DNA of 7,226 nucleotides from Pseudomonadota bacterium (GTDB taxonomy: Bacteria > Pseudomonadota > Gammaproteobacteria > SZUA-229): contig JADFWE010000190.1 in assembly GCA_015222915.1 (NCBI GenBank), positions 1-7,226 on the forward strand, written 5' to 3'. The position numbers and the translations under genes are program-made. The notes under the pieces are model-generated. The model was not told the DNA's origin. It did not search any database and saw only the letters and a list, made by a program, of their open reading frames with translations. Of this stretch, positions 1 through 7,202 are shown piece by piece; the stretch's first letter is position 1, and every line of letters begins with the position of its first letter.

Positions 1-326
1 ACAGAGCTGGTCAGTTTCTGTGCGAGCCTTATCAGGCTATGACCATTTCTGATCGCAGTACTGGAGTCCTGCGTCAGGATGCGGATACGAGTCGTCGGGT
101 GTTTTTTTGCCAGTTCAAAAACGTATCTTTCAAATTCCTGGTTGTCATAGATGACTGCATCCATGTCCTGAGTGAAGATATCGATACTGTGTTTTGCCTG
201 GCTGGCAAGTGTGAGGGCAGCGGTCCTGTTTTCTTCGGCGGTGCTGAGGTGTTTTTCAGTTTCTTCACCAGCTGACTTCATCTCTTCAGGTTTTATATTC
301 CCGGCTTGTACTTCTTTTTTCGTCAT
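1..326 (-). CDS. Partial conserved hypothetical protein, PLD-fold (DUF7931-like) candidate, C-terminus outside window
   Basis: The reverse strand is open from an ATG at 326 to the window edge, giving 108 residues with no stop, so the C-terminus is missing. The first ~40 residues (MTKKEVQAGN...) are charged, rich in Glu and Lys, and probably a disordered or helical lead-in. From about residue 42 the pattern changes to alternating strands and helices: SQAKHSIDIFTQDMD, then an acidic helix, then TRIRILTQDS and NGHSLIRLAQKL. This resembles the start of a phospholipase D-like fold and, from memory, the small DUF7931 family often found beside a GNAT gene in gammaproteobacteria; that name is unverified. 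No HxK(x)4D catalytic motif is seen in the visible part, so catalytic activity is not supported. No signal peptide or membrane segment is visible. The gene follows the GNAT gene by 28 bases and is probably co-transcribed. The Shine-Dalgarno sequence is weak. Function unknown. Confidence 0.72.
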   Translation of the reverse strand, partial: MTKKEVQAGNIKPEEMKSAGEETEKHLSTAEENRTAALTLASQAKHSIDIFTQDMDAVIYDNQEFERYVFELAKKHPTTRIRILTQDSSTAIRNGHSLIRLAQKLTSS

Positions 327-354
327 GGTGTGGCAGTAGTTACTATGAGCTTCC

Positions 355-816
355 TTAGATGGCAGGATCTTTAATCATTTCCCGGTGCGCTATGCCGGCC
401 TCAGAAAATGTCTCGCCCCGGCAGGTGAAACCATGTCTCACATAGAAGGGGATAGCACTGACCTGGGCATGCAGGTAAACATCCGGCAGATCACGCTGCT
501 GTGCTGCCTGCAGCACCGCCTGTAGTAATCGGCTGCCTATACCTCGCCCGCGATATTCAGAGAGTACCGCCATGCGTCCGATCTGACCGGCGGTGGTTAG
601 ACGCGCGCAGGCAATGGGTTTTTTATGATCGGTCACGATAAAATGTGTAGATGATTCGTCAAGCTCATCCCACTCAAGGTCTTCCGGTACGTCTTGCTCT
701 TCGATGAAAACCTGGCGGCGTATCTGTGACAGCTCGTTTCTATCAGTCGACCAGTCAGTAACTTCTATGCTGAAATTTTCTTCGGCTTCGTCTCTCACTG
801 CAGGATCATGCATCAC
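355..816 (-). CDS. GNAT-family N-acetyltransferase (YjcF/ElaA-like)
   Basis: A 153-residue cytoplasmic GNAT protein of normal single-domain length, expected to move an acetyl group from acetyl-CoA to an unknown amine. Features in order: RRQVFIEEQDVP (33-44), the N-terminal segment typical of the YjcF/ElaA-like branch; THFIVTD (57-63) and ACARLT (69-74) strands; IGRMAVLSEYRGRGIGSRLL (79-98), motif A with the RGRGIG pyrophosphate-binding loop at 89-94; AIPFYVRHGF (121-130), motif B; and the FSEAGIAHREM tail (137-147) characteristic of this branch. The first codon of the longest frame is GTG at 816, directly followed by ATG at 813. Both lie inside the last codons of roxA, whose stop is at 806-808, so translation is probably coupled to roxA. 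ATG 813 is an equally good start. The substrate cannot be read from the sequence, though position behind the ribosomal hydroxylase gene leaves a protein or RNA-linked target possible. Confidence 0.9.
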   Translation of the reverse strand: MMHDPAVRDEAEENFSIEVTDWSTDRNELSQIRRQVFIEEQDVPEDLEWDELDESSTHFIVTDHKKPIACARLTTAGQIGRMAVLSEYRGRGIGSRLLQAVLQAAQQRDLPDVYLHAQVSAIPFYVRHGFTCRGETFSEAGIAHREMIKDPAI

Positions 817-2008
817 TTTTAAAAGCTGATATCGAACCGTTATTGAACAAGCTTAACAGCACGTCTCTGTCTTCGCTGTTCATCATCGGTAGCAGTGCAT
901 CGATGTCTATACGGCTGTCGTCACACAGGGTTTCAGCAAATGTCAGGCTGGTCTCATAGGTATTACCGTCAACAAATAACAGTGCTGCCTGCTGATGATG
1001 GCTGAACAGGAAGTTGGAATAGGGGGAGTGTTCTAGTGAGGCCTGTTCTGCGATCGATAGCATTTCATCGAATTCGACCGTATCCTGGTTCTCTGCTATC
1101 TCTCTTGCCGCATCTTCGAAGGCTTTGTTGTCACTGCGGTACTGCCCCAGCCAGCGTTTCACCAGATTCTCGTCCAGCGTCAGTCCCTGTTGCAGATAAT
1201 GCACGAACTGCGAGACGGTGTCGTCACTTATCTCGGCATGGTGCTCAGGTATCTTCGGTGAGCGATCGATAAAGCGCGTTGCATCATGTATGTTCTCGTT
1301 CAGGAAGTTTACATAATCGCTGGTCATGGTTTTTAATGCGGGTGCTCTGAAGCCGACAGAGGCTGTCATGCAGTGATCTTTTTCACCGTGTTTATTCTTG
1401 CCCAGTTTATCGCGACTCTGGCCGATGCCATGATGGGCGACGTTAGGTGGCAGGTATAACAGGTCACCGGGGTTGCACAGCCATTCCTGCTCTGCTTCAA
1501 ATTTTTTCAGGATGCGCAGGTCGACATCTTCGATGGTATCGTTGATGAAATGTTCGCTTATCTTCCACAGGCGCTGGCCGCTGAGCTGTATCAGGAAGAC
1601 GTCATAGTCATCGACGTGAGGGCCGACGGAACCGCCCTCGGGTGCGTAGCTGATCATCAGGTCGTCCAGCCGCCAGTCGGGTAGGAAGCGAAAAAAATTT
1701 ACCAGTGATTTCGTTTCGGGGAGCAGTCTCTCGACATCGCTGACCAGTAATGACCAATGAGATTCAGGGAGATCGCTAAAGCGTTCTTCTGCAAAAGGGC
1801 CGAACTCGGCCTGCCAGGGATAGTCACCGTCTTTTTCCAGAACCAGCCTGGCGTTGACATTGTCTTCACAGGCCAGGCCTGCGAGTTCATCAGCTGTTAG
1901 CGGTGATCTGAGTCCCGGAAAAGCATCGCGTACCAGCAGAGGTTTTTTCTGCCAGTAATTTTCCAGAAAATCATCGACATCGAAATTATTTATCTCGTGC
2001 ATCTGCAT
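806..2008 (-). CDS. roxA: Ribosomal protein uL16 arginine 3-hydroxylase (JmjC/cupin 2-oxoglutarate oxygenase)
   Basis: A 400-residue protein collinear with E. coli RoxA (YcfD, 373 residues), the Fe(II)/2-oxoglutarate oxygenase that hydroxylates an arginine of ribosomal protein L16. The N-terminal part carries FLENYWQKKPLLVRDAF (14-30) and DELAGLA (40-46). The JmjC core has DWRLDDLMISYAPEGGSVGP (111-130) and the iron triad H131, D133 and H192 in GPHVDDYDVF and PPNVAHHG. R146 in SGQRLWKI lies where E. coli R140 binds 2-oxoglutarate. SVGFRAP (217-223) follows, then the helical dimerisation and winged-helix-like C-terminal part. Two in-frame ATGs, 2008 and 2002, are possible; AGGAA lies 4 bases before the first. 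Compared with E. coli as I recall it, there are about 13 extra Lys- and Gly-rich residues between H192 and SVGFRAP. The gene starts 26 bases after purB and its end overlaps the GNAT gene. Confidence 0.93.
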   Translation of the reverse strand: MQMHEINNFDVDDFLENYWQKKPLLVRDAFPGLRSPLTADELAGLACEDNVNARLVLEKDGDYPWQAEFGPFAEERFSDLPESHWSLLVSDVERLLPETKSLVNFFRFLPDWRLDDLMISYAPEGGSVGPHVDDYDVFLIQLSGQRLWKISEHFINDTIEDVDLRILKKFEAEQEWLCNPGDLLYLPPNVAHHGIGQSRDKLGKNKHGEKDHCMTASVGFRAPALKTMTSDYVNFLNENIHDATRFIDRSPKIPEHHAEISDDTVSQFVHYLQQGLTLDENLVKRWLGQYRSDNKAFEDAAREIAENQDTVEFDEMLSIAEQASLEHSPYSNFLFSHHQQAALLFVDGNTYETSLTFAETLCDDSRIDIDALLPMMNSEDRDVLLSLFNNGSISAFKSDA

Positions 2009-2034
2009 GTGATTCCTGATGTATAGTTTCCGGC

Positions 2035-3465
<1,431 letters not shown>

Positions 3466-3494
3466 TTGCTTTAAGCGCCATGGCCTGAAATAAA
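3466..3494 (+). promoter_or_regulatory. Weak candidate sigma-70 promoter for fumC
   Basis: TTGCTT (3466-3471) and AATAAA (3489-3494) are separated by 17 bases and point towards fumC. Matches to the -35 and -10 consensus are only 3/6 and 4/6. It would lie back to back with the purB extended -10 element. This is the best plus-strand pair I found in the 138-base gap, but it is weak. Confidence 0.25.
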
Positions 3495-3543
3495 CAGGGT
3501 GAGATAACGGATGGCTTGATCTGACACGCCGGGATAGATAGAG

Positions 3544-4908
3544 ATGAGTGAGTTTCGAACTGAAAAAGACAGCATGGGGAAACTGAAGGTTCCCAAAGAT
3601 GCCGCTTATGGCGCGCAGACGCAACGTGCGGTGGAAAATTTTCCTGTCAGTGGTATCACCATGCCACTGGCCTTTATACAGGCGCTGGGGCTGGTGAAAC
3701 AGGCCTGTGCCAATGCCAACAGTGAGCTTGGCGGGCTGGATGAAAATCGCCGCCGGGCCATCTCTTCTATCTGTGATGACATCATCACCGGCAAGCTGAT
3801 CGACCAGTTCCCGCTGGATGTGTTCCAGACCGGCTCGGCGACAAGTACCAATATGAATGCCAACGAAGTGATCGCGCACCTGGCCAACAAAGAGAGTGGG
3901 GAGACGGTGCATCCTAACGATCATGTCAACATGAGCCAGAGCTCGAATGACGTGATACCGACCACCATCCATGTCAGTGCAGCCATCGGCTGTCACCAGC
4001 AGTTATTACCGGCGATCAAGCACCTGATCACGACCATCGATGAAAAGGCAGAATCGGTCGGTACTATCGTCAAGACCGGCAGAACACACCTGATGGACGC
4101 CATGCCGGTGAGCCTGGCGCAGGAACTGTCGGGCTGGTCTGCGCAGTTGCAATCCGCCCTGTTACATATCGAGAATACACTGCCGGCTATCCATCAGCTG
4201 GCCATCGGCGGCACGGCCGTCGGTACCGGTATCAATGCTGATGAAGCGTTTGGCGGACTGGTTGCCGAGCAGTTATCCAACAGCACCGGGCTGTCGTTCA
4301 GCGTGTCGGATAACCGTTTTGCTGCACTGAGCAGTCAGCATGCAGCTGTGGCATTAAGCGGACAGCTAAAGGCACTGGCAACATCACTGATGAAGATCTC
4401 TAACGATCTGCGCTGGATGAACAGCGGGCCACTGGCCGGCATCGGCGAGATCGCGCTGCCGGCATTGCAACCGGGCAGCAGTATCATGCCGGGCAAGGTT
4501 AACCCGGTAATACCGGAAGCCGCTGCCATGGTCTGTGCGCAGGTGATCGGTAACGATACAAGCATCACGATCGCAGCACAGTCGGGTAATTTTCAGCTCA
4601 ACGTGATGCTTCCCCTGGTCGCACATAACCTGTTGCAGAGTATCGAGATATTGTCTAATGCTTCGGTATTACTTGCCGACAAAGCCATCGCCGGTTTTTC
4701 TGTGAACGAGGACAACATTAAAGCGGCCCTGTCAAAAAACCCGATCCTGGTCACCGCGTTGAATACAGAGATCGGTTATGAACTGGGTGCAAAGATCGCC
4801 AAGACGGCCTATGCCGAAGGCAGGGCTGTTATCGATGTTGCGGAGGAGATGTCGAAACTGTCGCGTAAACAGCTGGAAAAATTACTCGATCCGGAAAAAC
4901 TGATATAG
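3544..4908 (+). CDS. fumC: Class II fumarate hydratase (fumarase C)
   Basis: A 454-residue iron-independent fumarase that reversibly hydrates fumarate to L-malate in the TCA cycle; active as a cytoplasmic tetramer in this family. It begins RTEKDSMGKLKVP...YGAQTQRAVENFP (5-34), the standard class II opening. Further landmarks are FQTGSATSTNMNANEVIAHL (94-113), MSQSSNDVIPT (130-140), KTGRTHLMDAMP (177-188) with catalytic H182, and PGSSIMPGKVNP (310-321) with the S312/S313 loop, K318 and N320. The C-terminus ends in LLDPEKLI. SSNDVIPT and the FumC-type context favour fumarase over aspartase (AspA) or argininosuccinate lyase. GSATSTN has alanine and threonine where many relatives have GSGTSSN, a mild change. 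The ATG at 3544 follows GGGATAGATAGAG, a poor ribosome site. The HD-GYP gene begins 28 bases after the stop and may share its transcript. Divergent purB makes fumarate, this enzyme's substrate. Confidence 0.96.
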   Translation: MSEFRTEKDSMGKLKVPKDAAYGAQTQRAVENFPVSGITMPLAFIQALGLVKQACANANSELGGLDENRRRAISSICDDIITGKLIDQFPLDVFQTGSATSTNMNANEVIAHLANKESGETVHPNDHVNMSQSSNDVIPTTIHVSAAIGCHQQLLPAIKHLITTIDEKAESVGTIVKTGRTHLMDAMPVSLAQELSGWSAQLQSALLHIENTLPAIHQLAIGGTAVGTGINADEAFGGLVAEQLSNSTGLSFSVSDNRFAALSSQHAAVALSGQLKALATSLMKISNDLRWMNSGPLAGIGEIALPALQPGSSIMPGKVNPVIPEAAAMVCAQVIGNDTSITIAAQSGNFQLNVMLPLVAHNLLQSIEILSNASVLLADKAIAGFSVNEDNIKAALSKNPILVTALNTEIGYELGAKIAKTAYAEGRAVIDVAEEMSKLSRKQLEKLLDPEKLI

Positions 4909-4936
4909 CGGACTGAAGATAGACCAGGTACCCGGA

Positions 4937-6553
4937 ATGGATCAGCTACTTTCAAAAATTGCACGTCTGAATGAGATAGGCATCGCCTTATCTGCCGCCA
5001 GTGATGTTGATGTTTTATGCGACCAGATTCTGAGTGGCGCAATGGAGCTGACCAATGCCGATGGCGGTAGTCTGTACCGTATGTCAGATGATAAAAAATA
5101 TCTCGAATTTATCATCGTGTTAACACATTCACTCGGTATCCATATGGGGGGCAACAGCGGCCACGCGATAGCGTTCCCGGCAATACCTTTAATGCTCGAC
5201 GGCAAGCCGAACAAGAATAACATCGTCAGTTCAGCCGTGCATGGTGATTGTACGATCAATATCCCTGATGCCTATCATGCTGAAGGTTTTGATTTCAGCG
5301 GTACCAGAAAATTTGATCAGCAGACCGGTTATCGGACGCAATCGATCCTGACTATACCGCTAAAAGATCATCGTGACGATATCATCGGTGTTCTGCAACT
5401 GATAAATGCAAAACAGGAAGGCTGTGATATAACCTGTGAATTTTCCAGTACCGATCAACAGATCTCGGAGTCGCTGGCATCGCAGGCGGCTGTCGCTATC
5501 ACGAACAATAAACTGATCGATGAACAGCGCAGGCTGTTCGATGCCTTTATCGAGTTGATAGCAGGTGCGATCGACGAAAAATCCCCGTATACAGGAGGTC
5601 ATTGCAAACGGGTCCCCGTGTTGACCATGATGATCGCCGAAGCATGTCATGATTCAGAACTGGGTGATCTAAAAGCTTTCAGGATGACAGATAAAGATCG
5701 TTATGAATTAAAGATCGCGGGTCTGTTACATGATTGCGGAAAGATTACCACGCCGGAACATATAGTCGATAAAGCGACGAAGCTGGAAACGATTCATGAC
5801 CGTATCGATACGGTTGAAACCCGGTTCGAAGTATTAAAGCGAGACGTAACTATCGAATACCTGCAGCAAAAACTATCACGTCTGTCAGATCCTGAAACTG
5901 AAAACTTCGCTGATCTTGATGATGTGCATCAGCAAAAACTGGCGCAGCTTGATGATGACAGGGATTTTATTCGCAGGACGAATGTCGGCGGTGAATTCAT
6001 GGATGAGAGTCTGCAGGACCGCGTGCGTGATATCGGTAATTATTGCTGGTCAGGTGCGGAAGAAGTCGAGACAAAATTTCTCGATGATGATGAGGTTAAG
6101 AATCTGACCGTCGCCAAAGGCACGCTGACCGACGATGAGCGTGAGAAGATCAACAGGCATATGGCGGTGACGATAGATATGCTCGCGCAGCTTCCTTTCC
6201 CTGATCATCTGGCAAATGTACCGGAATATGCCGGTGGTCATCATGAGCGTATGGATGGAAGAGGCTACCCAAAAGGATTGACGCGGGAAGAGATGTCGAT
6301 ACCGGCAAGGATCATGGGTGTCGCCGATATATTTGAAGCACTGACCGCCAGTGACCGGCCCTATAAAGACGGCAAGCCGTTGACCGAGTGTTTGCACATT
6401 CTTGGCAATATGAAAAAAGATAAGCATATAGATCCGGAGATCTTCGATGTCTTCATACGTGAAAAAATCTATCTTCAATATGCCGAAAAATTTTTAGGTA
6501 AAAATCAGATCGACCATGTCGACGAGGCGAATATTCCAGGGTATCAACCCTGA
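4937..6553 (+). CDS. GAF and HD-GYP domain protein, predicted cyclic-di-GMP phosphodiesterase
   Basis: A 538-residue soluble signalling protein with no signal peptide or membrane helix. Residues ~5-195 form an N-terminal GAF sensor domain (ADGGSLYRM, TQSILTIPLKD, GVLQLINAK), whose ligand cannot be told. Residues ~198-520 form an HD-GYP domain: YTGGHCKRV (218-226), LLHDCGKI (263-270, H265/D266), H408 in NRHMAVTIDML, HHERMDGRGYPKGL (435-448) with the GYP triplet at 443-445, and IPARIMGVADIFEALTASDRPY (455-476, D464). All recognised metal ligands are present, so hydrolysis of cyclic-di-GMP is likely. The core is split: H265 to H408 spans 143 residues against about 29 in the structurally known HD-GYP protein PmGH, leaving an acidic, mostly helical insertion at ~279-394. 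The start ATG has AGG 8 bases upstream. It follows fumC by 28 bases. No GGDEF partner is in view. Confidence 0.92.
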   Translation: MDQLLSKIARLNEIGIALSAASDVDVLCDQILSGAMELTNADGGSLYRMSDDKKYLEFIIVLTHSLGIHMGGNSGHAIAFPAIPLMLDGKPNKNNIVSSAVHGDCTINIPDAYHAEGFDFSGTRKFDQQTGYRTQSILTIPLKDHRDDIIGVLQLINAKQEGCDITCEFSSTDQQISESLASQAAVAITNNKLIDEQRRLFDAFIELIAGAIDEKSPYTGGHCKRVPVLTMMIAEACHDSELGDLKAFRMTDKDRYELKIAGLLHDCGKITTPEHIVDKATKLETIHDRIDTVETRFEVLKRDVTIEYLQQKLSRLSDPETENFADLDDVHQQKLAQLDDDRDFIRRTNVGGEFMDESLQDRVRDIGNYCWSGAEEVETKFLDDDEVKNLTVAKGTLTDDEREKINRHMAVTIDMLAQLPFPDHLANVPEYAGGHHERMDGRGYPKGLTREEMSIPARIMGVADIFEALTASDRPYKDGKPLTECLHILGNMKKDKHIDPEIFDVFIREKIYLQYAEKFLGKNQIDHVDEANIPGYQP

Positions 6554-6609
6554 TCTTAATACTGTAGCTTCAAGCTGATACACATGTTTTCGGGTTAACT
6601 TCTGAGTGC

Positions 6610-6624
6610 GGCCGGAAACCGGCC
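6610..6624 (+). terminator. GC-rich hairpin, possible terminator after the HD-GYP gene
   Basis: GGCCGG, AAA, CCGGCC forms a perfect 6-bp all-GC stem with a 3-base loop, 56 bases after the HD-GYP stop codon. Only TT followed by AAAG comes next rather than a run of T, so intrinsic termination may be inefficient. Reading leftward there is no T-run either. Confidence 0.45.
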
Positions 6625-6644
6625 TTAAAGAATAAGCACTTTGC

Positions 6645-6671
6645 CGCGAAGGACGCAAAGAACACGAAGAA
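6645..6671. repeat. Three-unit 9-base tandem repeat (CGCGAAGGA type)
   Basis: Three adjoining 9-base units are visible: CGCGAAGGA, CGCAAAGAA and CACGAAGAA, preceded by CTTTGC and followed by an A-rich stretch. The shared pattern is CRCRAAGRA. I recall intergenic CACGAAGGA-type nonamer repeats from many unrelated environmental bacteria, often mistaken for small genes. Nothing here points to a coding role. Confidence 0.6.
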
Positions 6672-6675
6672 AAAC

Positions 6676-6705
6676 AGATTAAATGTTGTAGCTCAGACTT
6701 AATCT
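6676..6705. repeat. Inverted repeat AGATTAA/TTAATCT
   Basis: Perfect 7-bp arms at 6676-6682 and 6699-6705 enclose 16 bases. It lies just after the 9-base repeat. A 7-bp match at this spacing could arise by chance in a region this size, so a structural role is unproven. Confidence 0.35.
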
Positions 6706-6710
6706 TACAG

Positions 6711-6750
6711 ATTGCGATATTAATTTAGATACGACCTGACAGTTCGCAAT
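6711..6750. repeat. Inverted repeat ATTGCGA/TCGCAAT
   Basis: Perfect 7-bp arms at 6711-6717 and 6744-6750 enclose 26 bases, 5 bases downstream of the preceding inverted repeat. The two could form successive hairpins in RNA or single-stranded DNA. Chance is not excluded. Confidence 0.35.
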
Positions 6751-6831
6751 GATTCAAAGCTGGCCCTATTCACCCATTTCAGGTGTTATTAATCTAAGAC
6801 AGCTTCCGCCACTTGAACGAAATTGAGTGTT

Positions 6832-6899
6832 ATTTTCGGTTAATGAAAATATGAGCGAAAAAGGACCTTCGTTTATTTTCGCTGATCGAGGATTTTCGG
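6832..6899. repeat. Recurring ATTTTCG motif with an inverted copy
   Basis: ATTTTCGG occurs at 6832-6839 and 6892-6899, and ATTTTCGC at 6875-6882. The reverse-oriented AGCGAAAA (6854-6861) pairs perfectly with TTTTCGCT (6876-6883), an 8-bp stem around a 14-base loop that itself contains the near-palindrome AAGGACCTT. This is the densest repeat cluster in the region. Confidence 0.45.
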
Positions 6900-6919
6900 C
6901 CAATAACGGACTCTCATCA

Positions 6920-6957
6920 GTCTAACGTTAAGCGGCTGCTCTCACCACTTAACAGAC
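6920..6957. repeat. Bulged inverted repeat GTCT-AAC-GTTAAG / CTTAACAGAC
   Basis: The left arm 6920-6932 and right arm 6948-6957 pair over 10 bp (GTCT with AGAC, GTTAAG with CTTAAC), with three unpaired bases AAC (6924-6926) on the left and a 15-base loop. It is the strongest hairpin candidate in the gap by number of paired bases. No T-run follows, so it is not an obvious terminator. Confidence 0.45.
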
Positions 6958-7048
6958 CTTGACGGGAGTTCACTAAAACGAACAAGCTCGTCCAAAGGGG
7001 ACATTCATAAAGTTAATTTTTATTGAAACAATATGGGTAACAACATTA

Positions 7049-7077
7049 TTGCTATGCATGGGTATTGGCTGTATAAC
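7049..7077 (+). promoter_or_regulatory. Candidate sigma-70 promoter for the gene at 7203
   Basis: TTGCTA (7049-7054, 4/6) and TATAAC (7072-7077, 5/6) are separated by the optimal 17 bases. Transcription would start near 7084, giving a leader of about 119 bases that contains the duplicated segment at 7087-7183. Confidence 0.4.
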
Positions 7078-7086
7078 ATCCTATCT

Positions 7087-7183
7087 TCAGGAGTTATACG
7101 GAACTGTATATATCTGTTAGCCGAGCTTCCGCCTATCTACCTAAAATCAGGAGTTTTTTGGCGCTGTATATTTAACTGTTGCC
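7087..7183 (+). repeat. Imperfect direct duplication, 60-base period, in the leader of the 3' gene
   Basis: Copy 1 (7087-7122) and copy 2 (7147-7183) share TCAGGAGTT, then GG, then CTGTATAT and CTGTT(A)GCC in the same order and near-identical spacing. Their starts are exactly 60 bases apart. A further CTGTATA lies at 7069-7075, inside the candidate promoter. Copy 2 ends 19 bases before the ATG at 7203. Confidence 0.55.
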
Positions 7184-7190
7184 AACACAA

Positions 7191-7196
7191 AAGGAG
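7191..7196 (+). promoter_or_regulatory. Strong Shine-Dalgarno sequence of the 3' gene
   Basis: AAGGAG with a 6-base spacer (AAAACG) to the ATG at 7203. It is the best ribosome binding site in the window and fixes the start of the truncated gene. Confidence 0.8.
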
Positions 7197-7202
7197 AAAA
7201 CG

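Larger units (their letters stand above)
6554..7202. other. Long repeat-rich intergenic region without a convincing gene
   Basis: About 650 bases between the HD-GYP gene and the gene starting at 7203. The composition turns more AT-rich than the coding part. Both strands were scanned: the longest frame is 57 codons (7033-7206, plus) without a ribosome site; the others are under 30 codons. It holds a possible terminator, a 9-base tandem repeat, several inverted repeats, a repeated ATTTTCG motif, a candidate promoter and a duplicated leader segment, listed separately. AGCTTCCGCC occurs twice (6801-6810 and 7124-7133). From memory, intergenic DNA of this kind often occurs as multi-copy elements in environmental gammaproteobacteria; this is unverified. 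Confidence 0.7.

Noticed and set aside
39..275. 78-codon plus-strand open frame over the left edge
   Set aside because: It is the antisense of the partial minus-strand gene, which has the better protein pattern and fits the operon spacing.
6050..6478. 142-codon minus-strand frame inside the HD-GYP gene
   Set aside because: It is antisense to the conserved GYP and ADIFEALT motifs and is a shadow frame.
6749..6826. Short plus-strand frame MIQSWPYSP..., 25 codons
   Set aside because: No ribosome site, and the sequence is repeat-rich intergenic DNA with no sign of protein-level constraint.
6851..6925. Short plus-strand frame MSEKGPSFIFADRG..., 24 codons
   Set aside because: No ribosome site, and the frame is built over the ATTTTCG repeat cluster and its hairpin.
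7104..7119. CTGTATATATCTGTTA resembles a LexA (SOS) box
   Set aside because: The left half CTGTATAT fits, but the right half should read ACAG 8 bases after CTGT and reads GTTA. The copy at 7164 also has CTGT repeated directly rather than inverted.
6920..7122. Possible integron attC site: GTCTAAC (6920-6926) fits RYYYAAC and GTTAGCC lies at 7116-7122
   Set aside because: GTTAGCC does not fit GTTRRRY, the two are about 200 bases apart, and no paired L'/L'' boxes are visible. No integrase is in the window.
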